Source: DASRAP01 sp964503275 (GTDB taxonomy: Bacteria; Gemmatimonadota; Gemmatimonadetes; Gemmatimonadales; Gemmatimonadaceae). Taken from it: a stretch of 64,000 nt of DNA. The stretch is from positions 19,809-83,808 of the forward strand of contig CAZCZO010000013.1 of assembly GCA_964503275.1 (NCBI GenBank), in the 5' to 3' direction. Both the position numbers and the translations under genes were made by a program. This document shows, one piece after another, positions 50,285 through 58,580 of this stretch (the stretch's first letter is position 1; each line of letters begins with the position of its first letter). The notes below the pieces were generated by a model. The model was not told the origin of the DNA, made no database searches, and was given only the letters and a program-made list of their open reading frames with translations.

Positions 50285-52231
50285 ATGCCACTGCCATCGC
50301 AGCACTCCACTCTTGGGGCGGACCGCGCGGGCGGGCCGCGACCCGGTCAACGGATCGCGCGCCGGCGCGCGGTGGGACTCGTCCTCTTCGCGCTCGCGTA
50401 CGTTTCCGGCCCCATCGACGCCCAACGCAACGACGCCCGCGAGGTCACGCGCCTGCTCAATGAGGTGCGCACGCAACTCGCGCTGTACGAGAGTCAGGCG
50501 CACCGGCGCATCAGCGAGATGCCCGATGCCGACACGCTGCGCTCGGTGCAGCAGCTCGTGAGCCAGCGGATCGGCCCCGAGTATGGCCCCATCACCGACC
50601 CCACGCCGCGCGACCTGTTCTGGGCCATCACGGCCGTGCTGAGCACCACGCGGCCCGTCGCCCTCGCGGCGTCGGGCGAGGCGGCGTACCGCAGCGCCGA
50701 GGAGGGCGCGCGGGCGCTGTACGCCATGGCGCCGGAGCATCCGCAGGCCTTCCGCGCCTTTGCCAGCGTGCTCCTGACCCGCAACCGCTGGACCGAGCTC
50801 GAGCAGCTGGCGCGCACGCACACCGGGCGCAGTGTGGGCGATGTCAGCGGGTGGCTGGCCCTGGGGTTGGCCCACGCACGGCAACGGCAGATGGAGGCGG
50901 CGCGCGAGGCCTTCGACGCGGCCCTCGCCCGGCTGAGTCCGGCAGAGCGCGCGCGGCTGGACCAGATCGAGCGCATCATGCCCCCGCGGGAGGCGCGCAG
51001 GTTCGCGCGTGCCGATGCGGCCACGCGTGAGGCCTCGGCGCAGTCCACCTGGTTCCTCGCGGACCCGTTGTGGTCCTCGGACGATGAACAGCCGCGGCTG
51101 GAGTTCCTCGCGCGCGTGGCCTACGCCGAGCTGCGCTGGTTCGAGCCGGAGGATCGCGCCGTGGGCGTGGACACGGACCGGGGACGCATCTACGTGCGCT
51201 ACGGGCCGCCGGACCAGATCGCGCGGCTGGACTATCGTCCGCCCGACAATGCGCCCGGGCGCATGAGTCCGGCCGGCATCACCTATTTCTGGATCTACGA
51301 GTCGGGCCTGGTCTTCGCGTTCACCGGCAATGCGCGGCAGGCGCGGCAGCGCATGGCCTTCGACGATGCCGCCGTCGTCGCGAACATCATGGACCGCGAG
51401 CCCGCGCGCTGGGACAACATCGCGACGCGCCGGATCGACTCGCTGGCGGTGCAGTATGTGCGCTTCCGCGCGGGGCGTGACAGCACCGAGCTGTTCGTGG
51501 CCACGCGGGCCCCGGTGGAACGCCTGAGCGACATCCGCGGCGCCGCGTTGGCGGCACGGGTGTGGTTGATCGGGCAGTCCACGCCCGACATGGCCGGTGC
51601 GCCGCTGCGCGTGGCGCCCGACGGCCTCTCGGCCTGGGTGAACACGGTACCGAACGGCACCTATGTGTGGCGCGCGGAGGTCGTGACCGTGGGGCAGGCG
51701 ACCGCCGCACGCGCGACGGCGCCGGTGCTGCTGGGCGACGACCCGGCGACGGGCTTCCTGCGCGAGGGCTATGCGATGAGCGACGTGCTGGTGGGCACGG
51801 CCGCACGCGATGCGGGGGCGATGCAGCGCTGGCGCGATGCGCCTGTGGTGCCGCTGGTGGGGGCGCTGCGCGACCGGGCGCAGGTCGGTCTGGTGTGGGA
51901 GACCTACGACCTCGCCGCCCGTGAGGGACGCAGCCGCTATACCGTGACGGTCACCGTGTCGCGCGAGCAGGCGCGGCGGCGTGGCGCGACCGGCGACCTC
52001 AGTGCGAGCGTCGTGGGCGCCCTCGCGTCGACGGCCGGGGTCCGCCGCGGCCGCGATGCGCTGACCATCACCTACGAGCGCGAGGTCGCGGCGGCCCCCC
52101 GCGTGGTGGATCAGCTGACCCTCGACTTGCGTGAACTGCCTGCGGGGTCGTACCGTCTCACGGTCGAGGTGCGCGACCGCGCCACGGGCCGCGCGACCGC
52201 GCGCGAGACCGCCCTCACCATCGCTGACTGA
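50285..52231 (+). CDS. GWxTD-type exported protein with TPR-like helices
   Basis: This encodes 648 residues. A signal sequence (AVGLVLFALAYVSGPIDA|QR) follows a basic N-terminus of about 29 residues. Residues about 100-210 are TPR-like helices (MAPEHPQAFRAFASVLLTRN; WLALGLAHARQRQMEAAREA). The GWxTD-type segment is VGVDTDRGRIYVRYGPPDQI near residue 298, where the usual Gly-Trp is Gly-Val. A beta-rich C-terminal region follows. The function is unknown; members are exported and common in Acidobacteria and Gemmatimonadota. It is followed by the pterin dehydratase after 9 bases. Confidence 0.85.
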   Translation: MPLPSQHSTLGADRAGGPRPGQRIARRRAVGLVLFALAYVSGPIDAQRNDAREVTRLLNEVRTQLALYESQAHRRISEMPDADTLRSVQQLVSQRIGPEYGPITDPTPRDLFWAITAVLSTTRPVALAASGEAAYRSAEEGARALYAMAPEHPQAFRAFASVLLTRNRWTELEQLARTHTGRSVGDVSGWLALGLAHARQRQMEAAREAFDAALARLSPAERARLDQIERIMPPREARRFARADAATREASAQSTWFLADPLWSSDDEQPRLEFLARVAYAELRWFEPEDRAVGVDTDRGRIYVRYGPPDQIARLDYRPPDNAPGRMSPAGITYFWIYESGLVFAFTGNARQARQRMAFDDAAVVANIMDREPARWDNIATRRIDSLAVQYVRFRAGRDSTELFVATRAPVERLSDIRGAALAARVWLIGQSTPDMAGAPLRVAPDGLSAWVNTVPNGTYVWRAEVVTVGQATAARATAPVLLGDDPATGFLREGYAMSDVLVGTAARDAGAMQRWRDAPVVPLVGALRDRAQVGLVWETYDLAAREGRSRYTVTVTVSREQARRRGATGDLSASVVGALASTAGVRRGRDALTITYEREVAAAPRVVDQLTLDLRELPAGSYRLTVEVRDRATGRATARETALTIAD

Positions 52232-52240
52232 GCCGCCCCC

Positions 52241-52528
52241 GTGACACCACGTCCTTCCCGGTTGTCCGACATCGAGATCCAACGCGCCCTGGGCACGCTC
52301 GCCGGCTGGTCACGGCAGGGAGACAGCATCCGGCGCAGCTTCAGCTTCGAGAGCTTTCCCGCGGCGGTGGCGTTCATCACGCAGGTGATGCCGATCGCCG
52401 AGGCGATGGATCATCATCCGGACATGGACCTGCGGTATCGGACGGTGCATGTGACGCTGTCGACGCACGATGCGGGCGGCGTGACGGCATTGGACATCGA
52501 ACAAGCGGGCCGCATCAACGCGCTGTGA
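52241..52528 (+). CDS. phhB: Pterin-4a-carbinolamine dehydratase
   Basis: This 95-residue protein from a GTG start has the family length. WSRQGDSIRRSFSFESFPAA and the catalytic AMDHHPDMDLRYRTV with two His are diagnostic, followed by VTLSTHDAGGVTALDI with another conserved His. It dehydrates 4a-hydroxytetrahydrobiopterin to regenerate cofactor for aromatic amino acid hydroxylases; no hydroxylase is in the window. It follows the GWxTD gene by 9 bases and a hairpin overlaps its stop codon. Confidence 0.94.
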   Translation: MTPRPSRLSDIEIQRALGTLAGWSRQGDSIRRSFSFESFPAAVAFITQVMPIAEAMDHHPDMDLRYRTVHVTLSTHDAGGVTALDIEQAGRINAL

Positions 52529-52538
52529 TGCGGCCCGC
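52505..52538 (+). terminator. Terminator-like hairpin (13-bp stem, 8-base loop)
   Basis: GCGGGCCGCATCA (52505-52517) pairs with TGATGCGGCCCGC (52526-52538). The right arm begins with the TGA stop of the pterin dehydratase, so the stem overlaps the last codons. No T-tract is present. The convergent DUF4097 gene ends at 52601. Confidence 0.65.
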
Positions 52539-52600
52539 GGTGCGGGCCCGTCGGTCCCGCGCTGACCCGCGGCGCGTGGTCGCGGCGCCGCCCTGCGATC

Positions 52601-53422
52601 TCAGCTGCCTTTGAGCAGGCGGATCGACCCATTCACCGTCGTGAGCTCGATGCGCGGTCCGCCCGAGCCGACCGCGCCGCGCAGCCGCCGCGGCGAGATG
52701 GTGCCCTCGACCTGCACCGGGAAGTCCGTGGTGATGCTGCCGTTCACCGTGCGCGCCTCGACCATGGCGTTGAGGCCCGCGGGCATCGTCACCGAGATGC
52801 TCCCGTTGACCGTCTTGTACTCGGCGCCGCGCGCGGGGATCTGGCTCATGCGCACCCGCACATTGCCATTGACCGTCGAGGCCATCACCCAGCCGCTGAG
52901 GGACTCGGCTTCGACACTGCCGTTGACGGTGGTGGCACGCACCTCGCCGTTGACGCCGGTGACGGTCACGGCGCCGTTGACCGTCGCGGCGGTGAGATGG
53001 GCGCCGACGGGCAGCTTGATGACGTACTCGACCGAGGTGTCATTGCTGCGCGTGCCACCATTGGAGCGGGAGCGGTATTCGGTCTCGTTGCAGGTGGTCT
53101 CGGCGTTCCACTTGGCGCAGAGCAGCACATCGCGACCGCTGTTGATGCGCGTGACCTCGACGGTCACGGCCGCCGGGTCGCCACGCCGCCAGCGCTTGTG
53201 GGCGACGATCTCGAGGGTGCGGCCCGTGCCGGCCTCGACCTGGATGGGCCCGTTGAGGTTGCGGGCGATGAGGCGCGCACCCTGTGCGAGCTCGCCGCTC
53301 CAGGTGAAGGCGTTGCGCTGCTCCTGCTCGGGGCCACGCTGGGCACGGGCCGGGGTCGCATCAAGGAGGGCCGCGCCGGCCAGAAGGCCGAGGACCGCAG
53401 TGGTTCGCATGAAGGCTGGCAT
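52601..53422 (-). CDS. DUF4097-type exported beta-helix protein
   Basis: This 273-residue protein has a signal peptide (VLGLLAGAALLDATPARA|QRG). From residue 140 it repeats TVNGxV units (ATVNGAVTVTGVNGEV, TTVNGSVEAESLSG, STVNGNVRV and so on), a right-handed beta-helix pattern typical of DUF4097. Two Cys (LLCAKW, TTCNET) may pair. It is the last gene of the ECF sigma operon, 3 bases after its neighbour. The start at 53422 has GGAG about 9 bases upstream. The family is often linked to envelope stress regulators; a molecular function is unknown. Confidence 0.83.
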   Translation of the reverse strand: MPAFMRTTAVLGLLAGAALLDATPARAQRGPEQEQRNAFTWSGELAQGARLIARNLNGPIQVEAGTGRTLEIVAHKRWRRGDPAAVTVEVTRINSGRDVLLCAKWNAETTCNETEYRSRSNGGTRSNDTSVEYVIKLPVGAHLTAATVNGAVTVTGVNGEVRATTVNGSVEAESLSGWVMASTVNGNVRVRMSQIPARGAEYKTVNGSISVTMPAGLNAMVEARTVNGSITTDFPVQVEGTISPRRLRGAVGSGGPRIELTTVNGSIRLLKGS

Positions 53423-53425
53423 GGT

Positions 53426-54349
53426 CTAGTTCTCCCGTCGGGCGGCGTCGCTCTTCCGGAGGAAGATATCGCCGCTGAAGGTCGTGATCGCCAATCGGGC
53501 ACCGCCGCCGTTGATGGCCACTTCCATGCGGCGTCCGCGGCCCGTGCCCGAACCCGGCTGCAGCGTGACGGCGAAGTCGGAGTTGAGCTCCCCACTGAAG
53601 CTCTGCATGGCCACGGTCGCCGCGAAGCTGCTGGGCACGCGCAGCGCGACAGAGCCGGAGTGCGTGTCGATCTCATTGCGTCCACCGGCCTCCAGCGAGC
53701 CCGAGAAATCCAGGTCACCGCTCACGGCCTTGTAGCGCAGGCTGCTGAGGACGGCGCGGTCGGCGCGGACGCGACCGCTCACGGTGCGGGCGTCGAGTGC
53801 GCCGCGCAGGGACTCGATGCCGATCCCCCCGCTGACGCTCGACACGGTGGCGTTCCCGCTGTGCTCCCGGAGGGCGATGCGTCCCGAGACCGTCTCGAGC
53901 TCGGCGTTGCCCTGCGTGTCGGACAGGTCGATGCTCCCACTGACCGTCTGGATGCTCACATCGTTGCGCAGTCCGCTCGCGGTGACCGACGCCGAGACGC
54001 CGCGCGTCGTGACCAAGGCGCGGGCGGGCACGGTGACCTCGTAGCGGGTGCGTCCCATCTGCCGGTCGACCGAGCGCACTTCGAGGCGCACGGCCTGCGC
54101 GGAGAACTCGGGGACCAAGGTCCCACGCTCCGTGCTGGCGACGATGCGGATCTCGTTGCGGTCCCAAGTGCTGATGCGGGCCTCACCACTGAGGAGGTGC
54201 AGGGCCACGCGCCCCTCGGCGTTGAAGCGGAAGGTGGTGTCGATGCTGGCGCGGGTCTGCGCGGCGAGGGGTGCCGCGCTGGCGAGGCAGACTCCGAGCG
54301 TCAGCAGGGCGCGCTGGGCGCCCGCCGGTGGCATGGGAAGCGTGAACAT
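53426..54349 (-). CDS. DUF4097-type exported beta-helix protein (second copy)
   Basis: This 307-residue protein has a signal peptide (ALLTLGVCLASAAPLAA|QTRA). Repeats of the TVSGxI/L type run from about residue 130 (QTVSGSIDLSDTQGNAEL, ETVSGRIALREHSGN, SSVSGGIGIESL, KAVSGDLDFSG), the same plan as the downstream gene but with Val-Ser-Gly in place of Val-Asn-Gly. Tandem duplication and divergence is likely. It begins 2 bases after the anti-sigma stop. ATG 54349 is preferred, though an ATG 15 bases further in is possible. Confidence 0.82.
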   Translation of the reverse strand: MFTLPMPPAGAQRALLTLGVCLASAAPLAAQTRASIDTTFRFNAEGRVALHLLSGEARISTWDRNEIRIVASTERGTLVPEFSAQAVRLEVRSVDRQMGRTRYEVTVPARALVTTRGVSASVTASGLRNDVSIQTVSGSIDLSDTQGNAELETVSGRIALREHSGNATVSSVSGGIGIESLRGALDARTVSGRVRADRAVLSSLRYKAVSGDLDFSGSLEAGGRNEIDTHSGSVALRVPSSFAATVAMQSFSGELNSDFAVTLQPGSGTGRGRRMEVAINGGGARLAITTFSGDIFLRKSDAARREN

Positions 54350-54351
54350 GG

Positions 54352-54993
54352 TCAGGAGATCTCCGTGAAGGTCGCGAGGCGACGCAGTAGGTCGAGCTTC
54401 ATGTCGTAGGCGCCGGTGAGGCGCTGGGTGAGCAGTGCACTGGCGGGGTCGGCCTCGAGGGCCGCGCGCGCCGCGGCGATCGCGTCGTCGATGACCCGGA
54501 GGTTCTCGTCGATCACGCGGACGGTCATGTCGTCGAGATCGAGCTCGCGCTGCGCGAGGATCTCGCGCAGTGCGGCGATCTCCTGGTCGTAGGTGCTGGC
54601 GAGGCGGACCGTGGGGGTGTATGCGGCGAGCGTCGTCGTCGGCTCCGCCGCGTCGACCGTGGTGGCCACCGCCGTTCCCGCGCCGGGGGTCGGCGCCGTG
54701 CGGCGCGCGACCTGCCAGGTGCCGGCCGCCGTCAGCGTGACGAGCAGCGCTGCCGCGGCGGCGAGTCGGCCGGGCCGCGTCCATGCCGGTCGTGTGGTGG
54801 CCGTCGAGGCCCCGAGGGTCACGACTGGCGTCTCGATCCGCGCGGCGATGCCGTCCCACAGGTCGCGCGAGGGGCGCAAGGTGGGCAGCTCGGCCGCCTC
54901 GGCGATGAGGTCGGCGAAGCGCGCGTCATCGGGCTGCTGGTCGTCCGCGTCCGCAGGGTCGCGGTCCGCCGGTGGGTCGTAGTCGTGCGTCAT
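54352..54993 (-). CDS. Probable anti-sigma factor (single-helix membrane protein)
   Basis: This 213-residue protein has an acidic cytoplasmic N-terminus of about 75 residues, then LAAAAALLVTLTAAGTWQVA (about 78-97) as a single membrane helix, and an external helical domain (YDQEIAALREILAQRELDLD, VIDENLRVIDDAI). The position directly after the ECF sigma gene, with a four-base overlap, is the main reason for the call. No zinc-binding anti-sigma motif is evident. It probably sequesters the sigma factor until an envelope signal arrives. Confidence 0.75.
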   Translation of the reverse strand: MTHDYDPPADRDPADADDQQPDDARFADLIAEAAELPTLRPSRDLWDGIAARIETPVVTLGASTATTRPAWTRPGRLAAAAALLVTLTAAGTWQVARRTAPTPGAGTAVATTVDAAEPTTTLAAYTPTVRLASTYDQEIAALREILAQRELDLDDMTVRVIDENLRVIDDAIAAARAALEADPASALLTQRLTGAYDMKLDLLRRLATFTEIS

Positions 54994-55550
54994 CGGTCCA
55001 ATGCCTCCCGCAAAAGTCGTCGGGCGCGATGCAATTGCGCCTTCGTGCCCCCCGAGGTCACACCGAGCATGCGCCCGATCTCCTCGTGGGTGTAGCCCTC
55101 GACATCGTGCAACACGAACACCGTGCGTGCGCCGCGCGGCAGCAACGCGATCGCCGACTCGAGGTCCACCGCGAGGCCGGGGCGCAGTCCGCCGTCGTCC
55201 CCGCCGATCAGGTCCATATCGTCGATGTTCGTCATCCGTCCATCCCGGCGGCCGGTCGTGCGCCGCTCGTTCAGGACGACATTCACCGCCATGCGATGCA
55301 GCCAGGTGCCGAACGCACTCTCGCCGCGGAACAGACTGAGCTTCTCCCACACCCGCACGAACACATCCTGCGTCAGCTCCTCAGCGCGTGCGCGGTCCTG
55401 CACCATGCGCATGCAGACCGAGAACACCCGGTCCACGTGCCCGCGATAGAGCCGCTCGAAGGCCCGTCGGTCGCCGGATGCCGCGAGCGCGACGTCGGCG
55501 TGCTCGGGGTCCAGCGTGCGACCGTCAGCGGGACGAGGGGAGCGATTCAT
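54990..55550 (-). CDS. ECF-type RNA polymerase sigma factor
   Basis: This 186-residue sigma factor has region 2 at about 25-95 (DRRAFERLYRGHVDRVFSVC, ELTQDVFVRVWEKLSLFRGE) and region 4 at about 125-180 (LLPRGARTVFVLHDVEGYTH, EEIGRMLGVTSGGTKAQLHR). It directs transcription of envelope-stress genes, likely including its own operon with the anti-sigma factor and two DUF4097 proteins. ATG 55550 was chosen; a longer open frame upstream adds residues without sigma features. An autoregulated promoter is expected upstream but none is clear. Confidence 0.95.
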   Translation of the reverse strand: MNRSPRPADGRTLDPEHADVALAASGDRRAFERLYRGHVDRVFSVCMRMVQDRARAEELTQDVFVRVWEKLSLFRGESAFGTWLHRMAVNVVLNERRTTGRRDGRMTNIDDMDLIGGDDGGLRPGLAVDLESAIALLPRGARTVFVLHDVEGYTHEEIGRMLGVTSGGTKAQLHRARRLLREALDR

Positions 55551-55652
55551 CACACCGAGTTGGACGTGCTGAGGGCCGCGATGGTTTGGACGGGCGCCGC
55601 CCACCGCTGCCGGGCGCGGGGACCGACGCGCGGCGCGGCCCGCGCGCGGGGG

Positions 55653-56309
55653 TCACCGACCGTGCGATCGCGCCAGTGCCGGCAGTTCGTAAATGCTTGT
55701 CAGCCAATGGGTTGGAGCGGCGGCAGCGAGCGTTGGCCGGTCGAATGGACCCCACAGGCAGGCGGCGGTGGCGACGCCCGCTGCGTTCCCCGACTTGATG
55801 TCGTGCGGCGAGTCGCCGACGAAGATCGTCTGTGCCGGGGAGGCGCCGAGTTGCGCGAGTGCGAAGTGCACGGGCTCGGGGTGCGGCTTGGGATTCTCGA
55901 TGGAGTCCCCGCCGACGATCACGCGGAAGAGCGGGGTGTAGCCGACATGGTCGAGCACCTTGCGCGCCAGGGCGTGGAACTTCGACGTGACGACGCCGAG
56001 CGGGTGGCCGGCCCCATGCAGGGCGGTGAGCACCTCGGTCACGCCCGGGTACGGTGCGGTCATCGACTCGAAGTGCTCGGTCTGGTAGATGCGGTAGCGC
56101 GCGATGAGCCACTCGAGGTCGGCCGACTCACGGCTGAAGGCGAGCAGTTGCGAGCGCAAGGTGGTCCCGATCCCCGCGATCCATTGGTCGCGGGTGGGGC
56201 GAGGGCCGTCGTAGTCGGCGAAGGCGAATTCCATCGACTGGCAGAGCAGTTCGATGGTGTCCACGAGCGTACCGTCGAGATCGAAGAGCAGCGGGGCGGG
56301 GCGGGTCAT
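55653..56309 (-). CDS. HAD-family phosphatase (phosphoglycolate phosphatase-like)
   Basis: This 218-residue protein has motif I LLFDLDGTLVDT with Asp10 nucleophile and Asp12, motif II LGVVTSK with Thr, motif III Lys in ENPKPHP, and motif IV FVGDSPHDIKSG. The helical cap inserted after motif I marks HAD subclass IA, as in phosphoglycolate phosphatase. It lies 9 bases after the helicase stop, so it may be in the same transcript, though no functional link is evident. Confidence 0.92.
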   Translation of the reverse strand: MTRPAPLLFDLDGTLVDTIELLCQSMEFAFADYDGPRPTRDQWIAGIGTTLRSQLLAFSRESADLEWLIARYRIYQTEHFESMTAPYPGVTEVLTALHGAGHPLGVVTSKFHALARKVLDHVGYTPLFRVIVGGDSIENPKPHPEPVHFALAQLGASPAQTIFVGDSPHDIKSGNAAGVATAACLWGPFDRPTLAAAAPTHWLTSIYELPALARSHGR

Positions 56310-56318
56310 CCCGAAGTC

Positions 56319-58580
56319 TCAGCGACGCGGATGCTCAGCGGTAGTGCTCGTGCGTTCGAATGATGACACGACCGCAAGAATGCTTCGTGCCGATGCGTCG
56401 CTGCGCGGTCGAGGCGCCAGTGAGTGCAGGCGTGCCGCACTGTGCTGGGCGAGCGTCGTGCGGTGATGCGCTGCGCCCGAGGCCACCGCCGCGCGGAGGT
56501 CGTCGAGTTGTGATCGCGCCGCCCGCGCGGCATGTGATCGGTCGGTCATGGCGAGATCGCGGGCGGCGCGTCGGGCCAACGCGCGGGCCACCCGGTCCAG
56601 GGCGCGTGCGACCTGTGCGGCCGGCGGCGCCTCGCATGGGGACGCGGTCCCGACCTGTCGCACGGCCTCGGCGACGCAGCGTGGGTCGTCGGTCAACGCG
56701 CCCGATCCCGTGCTGGCGAGTAGGGTCGGGGGGTCGCCGAGCAGGCAGACGAGCGTGATCGCGCGGGGCGGGGTGGCGGGCGATGGTCCGTGTGGGCGGT
56801 GTGGGGTCATCGCGGCGACGAGCGGGGCGGGGCTCGGTCGATCGTGCGCGCGGTCCGCGCCGGTCGCCCAGGTCGTGAGTTCCCGCTGGATGTCGCGCGA
56901 GGCGTCGGCCAGTGCGCGGAGATCGGTGGCCGCGCGTTGCTTGCGCGCGAGCCGCTGCTCCAGCGCGAGCAGGGTCGTGGCCGCGCGGGCGGACTGCAGC
57001 GTGTAGCGGTGGACCTCGGGGTGTGGGGATGCGGGCCGGCGGAGACGTCCGTCGCGCTGCGTGATGCGGGCGGGCGTCCACGGGGTGTCGAGGTGGAGGA
57101 TCACCCCCGCATCCTGCAGGTTGAGACCCTCACTGACGACGTCGGTGGTCAGCAGCAGCATCACCCGTTCACGCAGCGGCGGTGGGCGCACGCCCTGCGC
57201 GAGGGGGGCGAAGCGATCCAACAGGGCCTGGCGCGCGATCCGCCCTGAGGCGATGCGTCCGCCCGAGGCGGTGAGGGCCGCGACCCCAGGCCGGTGTCGC
57301 AGCGCCTGCCACAGCATGTCGACGGTGGCGGCGTACTGCGCGCAGGCGAGCACCGGGACCCCAGCGTGGCGCGCGGCGATGTCGCACACGGCGTCCGCCC
57401 GCGCACGGTCGCTCGACGTCGCATCACGCAGGCGCACGCGCAGTGCGGCGATCGCGTCGCGATGCGCGGTCATGGCCGCGACCGCATCCGACGGATCGAC
57501 GTCGATGGGCGCGACGCGCGTCGCCGCGACGTCCGCTCCGCGCGTCGCCGCGATATCCGCGACGCGAGTCGCGACACCGGCTGCTAGGCGAGTCGCCTGT
57601 GTGGTCGCATCGGCCGTGGTCGTCGCGGCGGTGACCGCCGCTGCCGCCGCCGGGGCCGCGAGCAATGCGGGCCACGCGAGCTGGCCATCGTCGCGGCCCC
57701 ATGCCCGTAGCGCCGCGCGGGTCGCGTCGCGACCGGCCGTCGTGGCGTCGAGCCAGGCGCCCGCCGCGAGTTCAGCGCGGCGCAACATTGCGCGGAGCGC
57801 CGCCGCGCTGGAGCACCAGGCGCGGAGCAGGGCGATCTGCCACAGCGCGACCGCGATGCCCCCATCGCGGGGCGGCACGGGAGGCGGCAGCGCGAGGATC
57901 GCCCGGCTGATCGCCGCCTCGTCGCGGATCCGCAGCGCCGCGTGCGTGATCAGGCGAGGGCTGGCCCGCGGCTCCGGTTCGCCCCGCACGAGCAGTGCCC
58001 CACGCTCGGCGTCCGTGAGGTCTGCCGCGTGAGCGCCGAGGAACAGCGACAGCAGGGTCGTGAGGTCCTGTGCGGTGTTGTGCAGGGGCGTGGCCGAGAG
58101 CAGCACGACGGGTCGTCGCGCGCAGAGCGCGCGCGCCTGGCGGGTGCGCTGCGCCCGTGGGTTGCGCAGGTGATGGGCTTCGTCGATGATGACCAGCGAC
58201 TCGGACCCGACGGGGACCGACCCGCGACCCAGCCGCTCGATGGACACGATGCGCGCCTCGCGCTGCGCCCGCTGCAGGGCATCGCGCCAGGTGCTCCGCA
58301 GACTGGCCGGAGCGATGACGAGCAGATCGTGCGCGCGTTGCGCATCCGCGACCGCGAGGGCGATGTAGGTCTTCCCCGCACCGGTGGTGTCGCCGAGGAG
58401 CACACCGCCCCAGGTGCTGAGGACGGCACTCGCGCGTCGGGCGGTGGCGCGTTGGTCATCGCGCAGGACGACGCGGCCGACGCGTGCAGAGACCGGCTGC
58501 TCCGGGCGCATGCACGCCGCGATCGCGGCGCGGGCCTGCGCCAACGACACGAGCGCATAGTCGGCGACCGTCGCAGACAT
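56319..58580 (-). CDS. SNF2/DEAH-type helicase with octapeptide repeat insert
   Basis: This 753-residue protein has Walker A GDTTGAGKT (63-71), motif II DEAH (133-136), motif III SAT (162-164), a C-terminal helicase block TTDVVSEGLNLQDAGVILHL, and motif VI ITQRDGRLRR. Between the lobes is an Ala/Thr-rich linker with the tandem units ATRVADIA, ATRGADVA and ATRVAPID. The last 170 residues are Arg/Ala-rich and of unknown function. Its ATG shares a base with the methyltransferase stop (TGATG), so the two are co-translated. It may translocate on DNA in phage defence. Confidence 0.88.
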   Translation of the reverse strand: MSATVADYALVSLAQARAAIAACMRPEQPVSARVGRVVLRDDQRATARRASAVLSTWGGVLLGDTTGAGKTYIALAVADAQRAHDLLVIAPASLRSTWRDALQRAQREARIVSIERLGRGSVPVGSESLVIIDEAHHLRNPRAQRTRQARALCARRPVVLLSATPLHNTAQDLTTLLSLFLGAHAADLTDAERGALLVRGEPEPRASPRLITHAALRIRDEAAISRAILALPPPVPPRDGGIAVALWQIALLRAWCSSAAALRAMLRRAELAAGAWLDATTAGRDATRAALRAWGRDDGQLAWPALLAAPAAAAAVTAATTTADATTQATRLAAGVATRVADIAATRGADVAATRVAPIDVDPSDAVAAMTAHRDAIAALRVRLRDATSSDRARADAVCDIAARHAGVPVLACAQYAATVDMLWQALRHRPGVAALTASGGRIASGRIARQALLDRFAPLAQGVRPPPLRERVMLLLTTDVVSEGLNLQDAGVILHLDTPWTPARITQRDGRLRRPASPHPEVHRYTLQSARAATTLLALEQRLARKQRAATDLRALADASRDIQRELTTWATGADRAHDRPSPAPLVAAMTPHRPHGPSPATPPRAITLVCLLGDPPTLLASTGSGALTDDPRCVAEAVRQVGTASPCEAPPAAQVARALDRVARALARRAARDLAMTDRSHAARAARSQLDDLRAAVASGAAHHRTTLAQHSAARLHSLAPRPRSDASARSILAVVSSFERTSTTAEHPRR

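Noticed and set aside
55551..55620. ECF-type promoter before the sigma factor gene
   Set aside because: CGTCC at a plausible -10 is present, but the matching -35 element does not resemble the usual GGAAC, so it was not listed.
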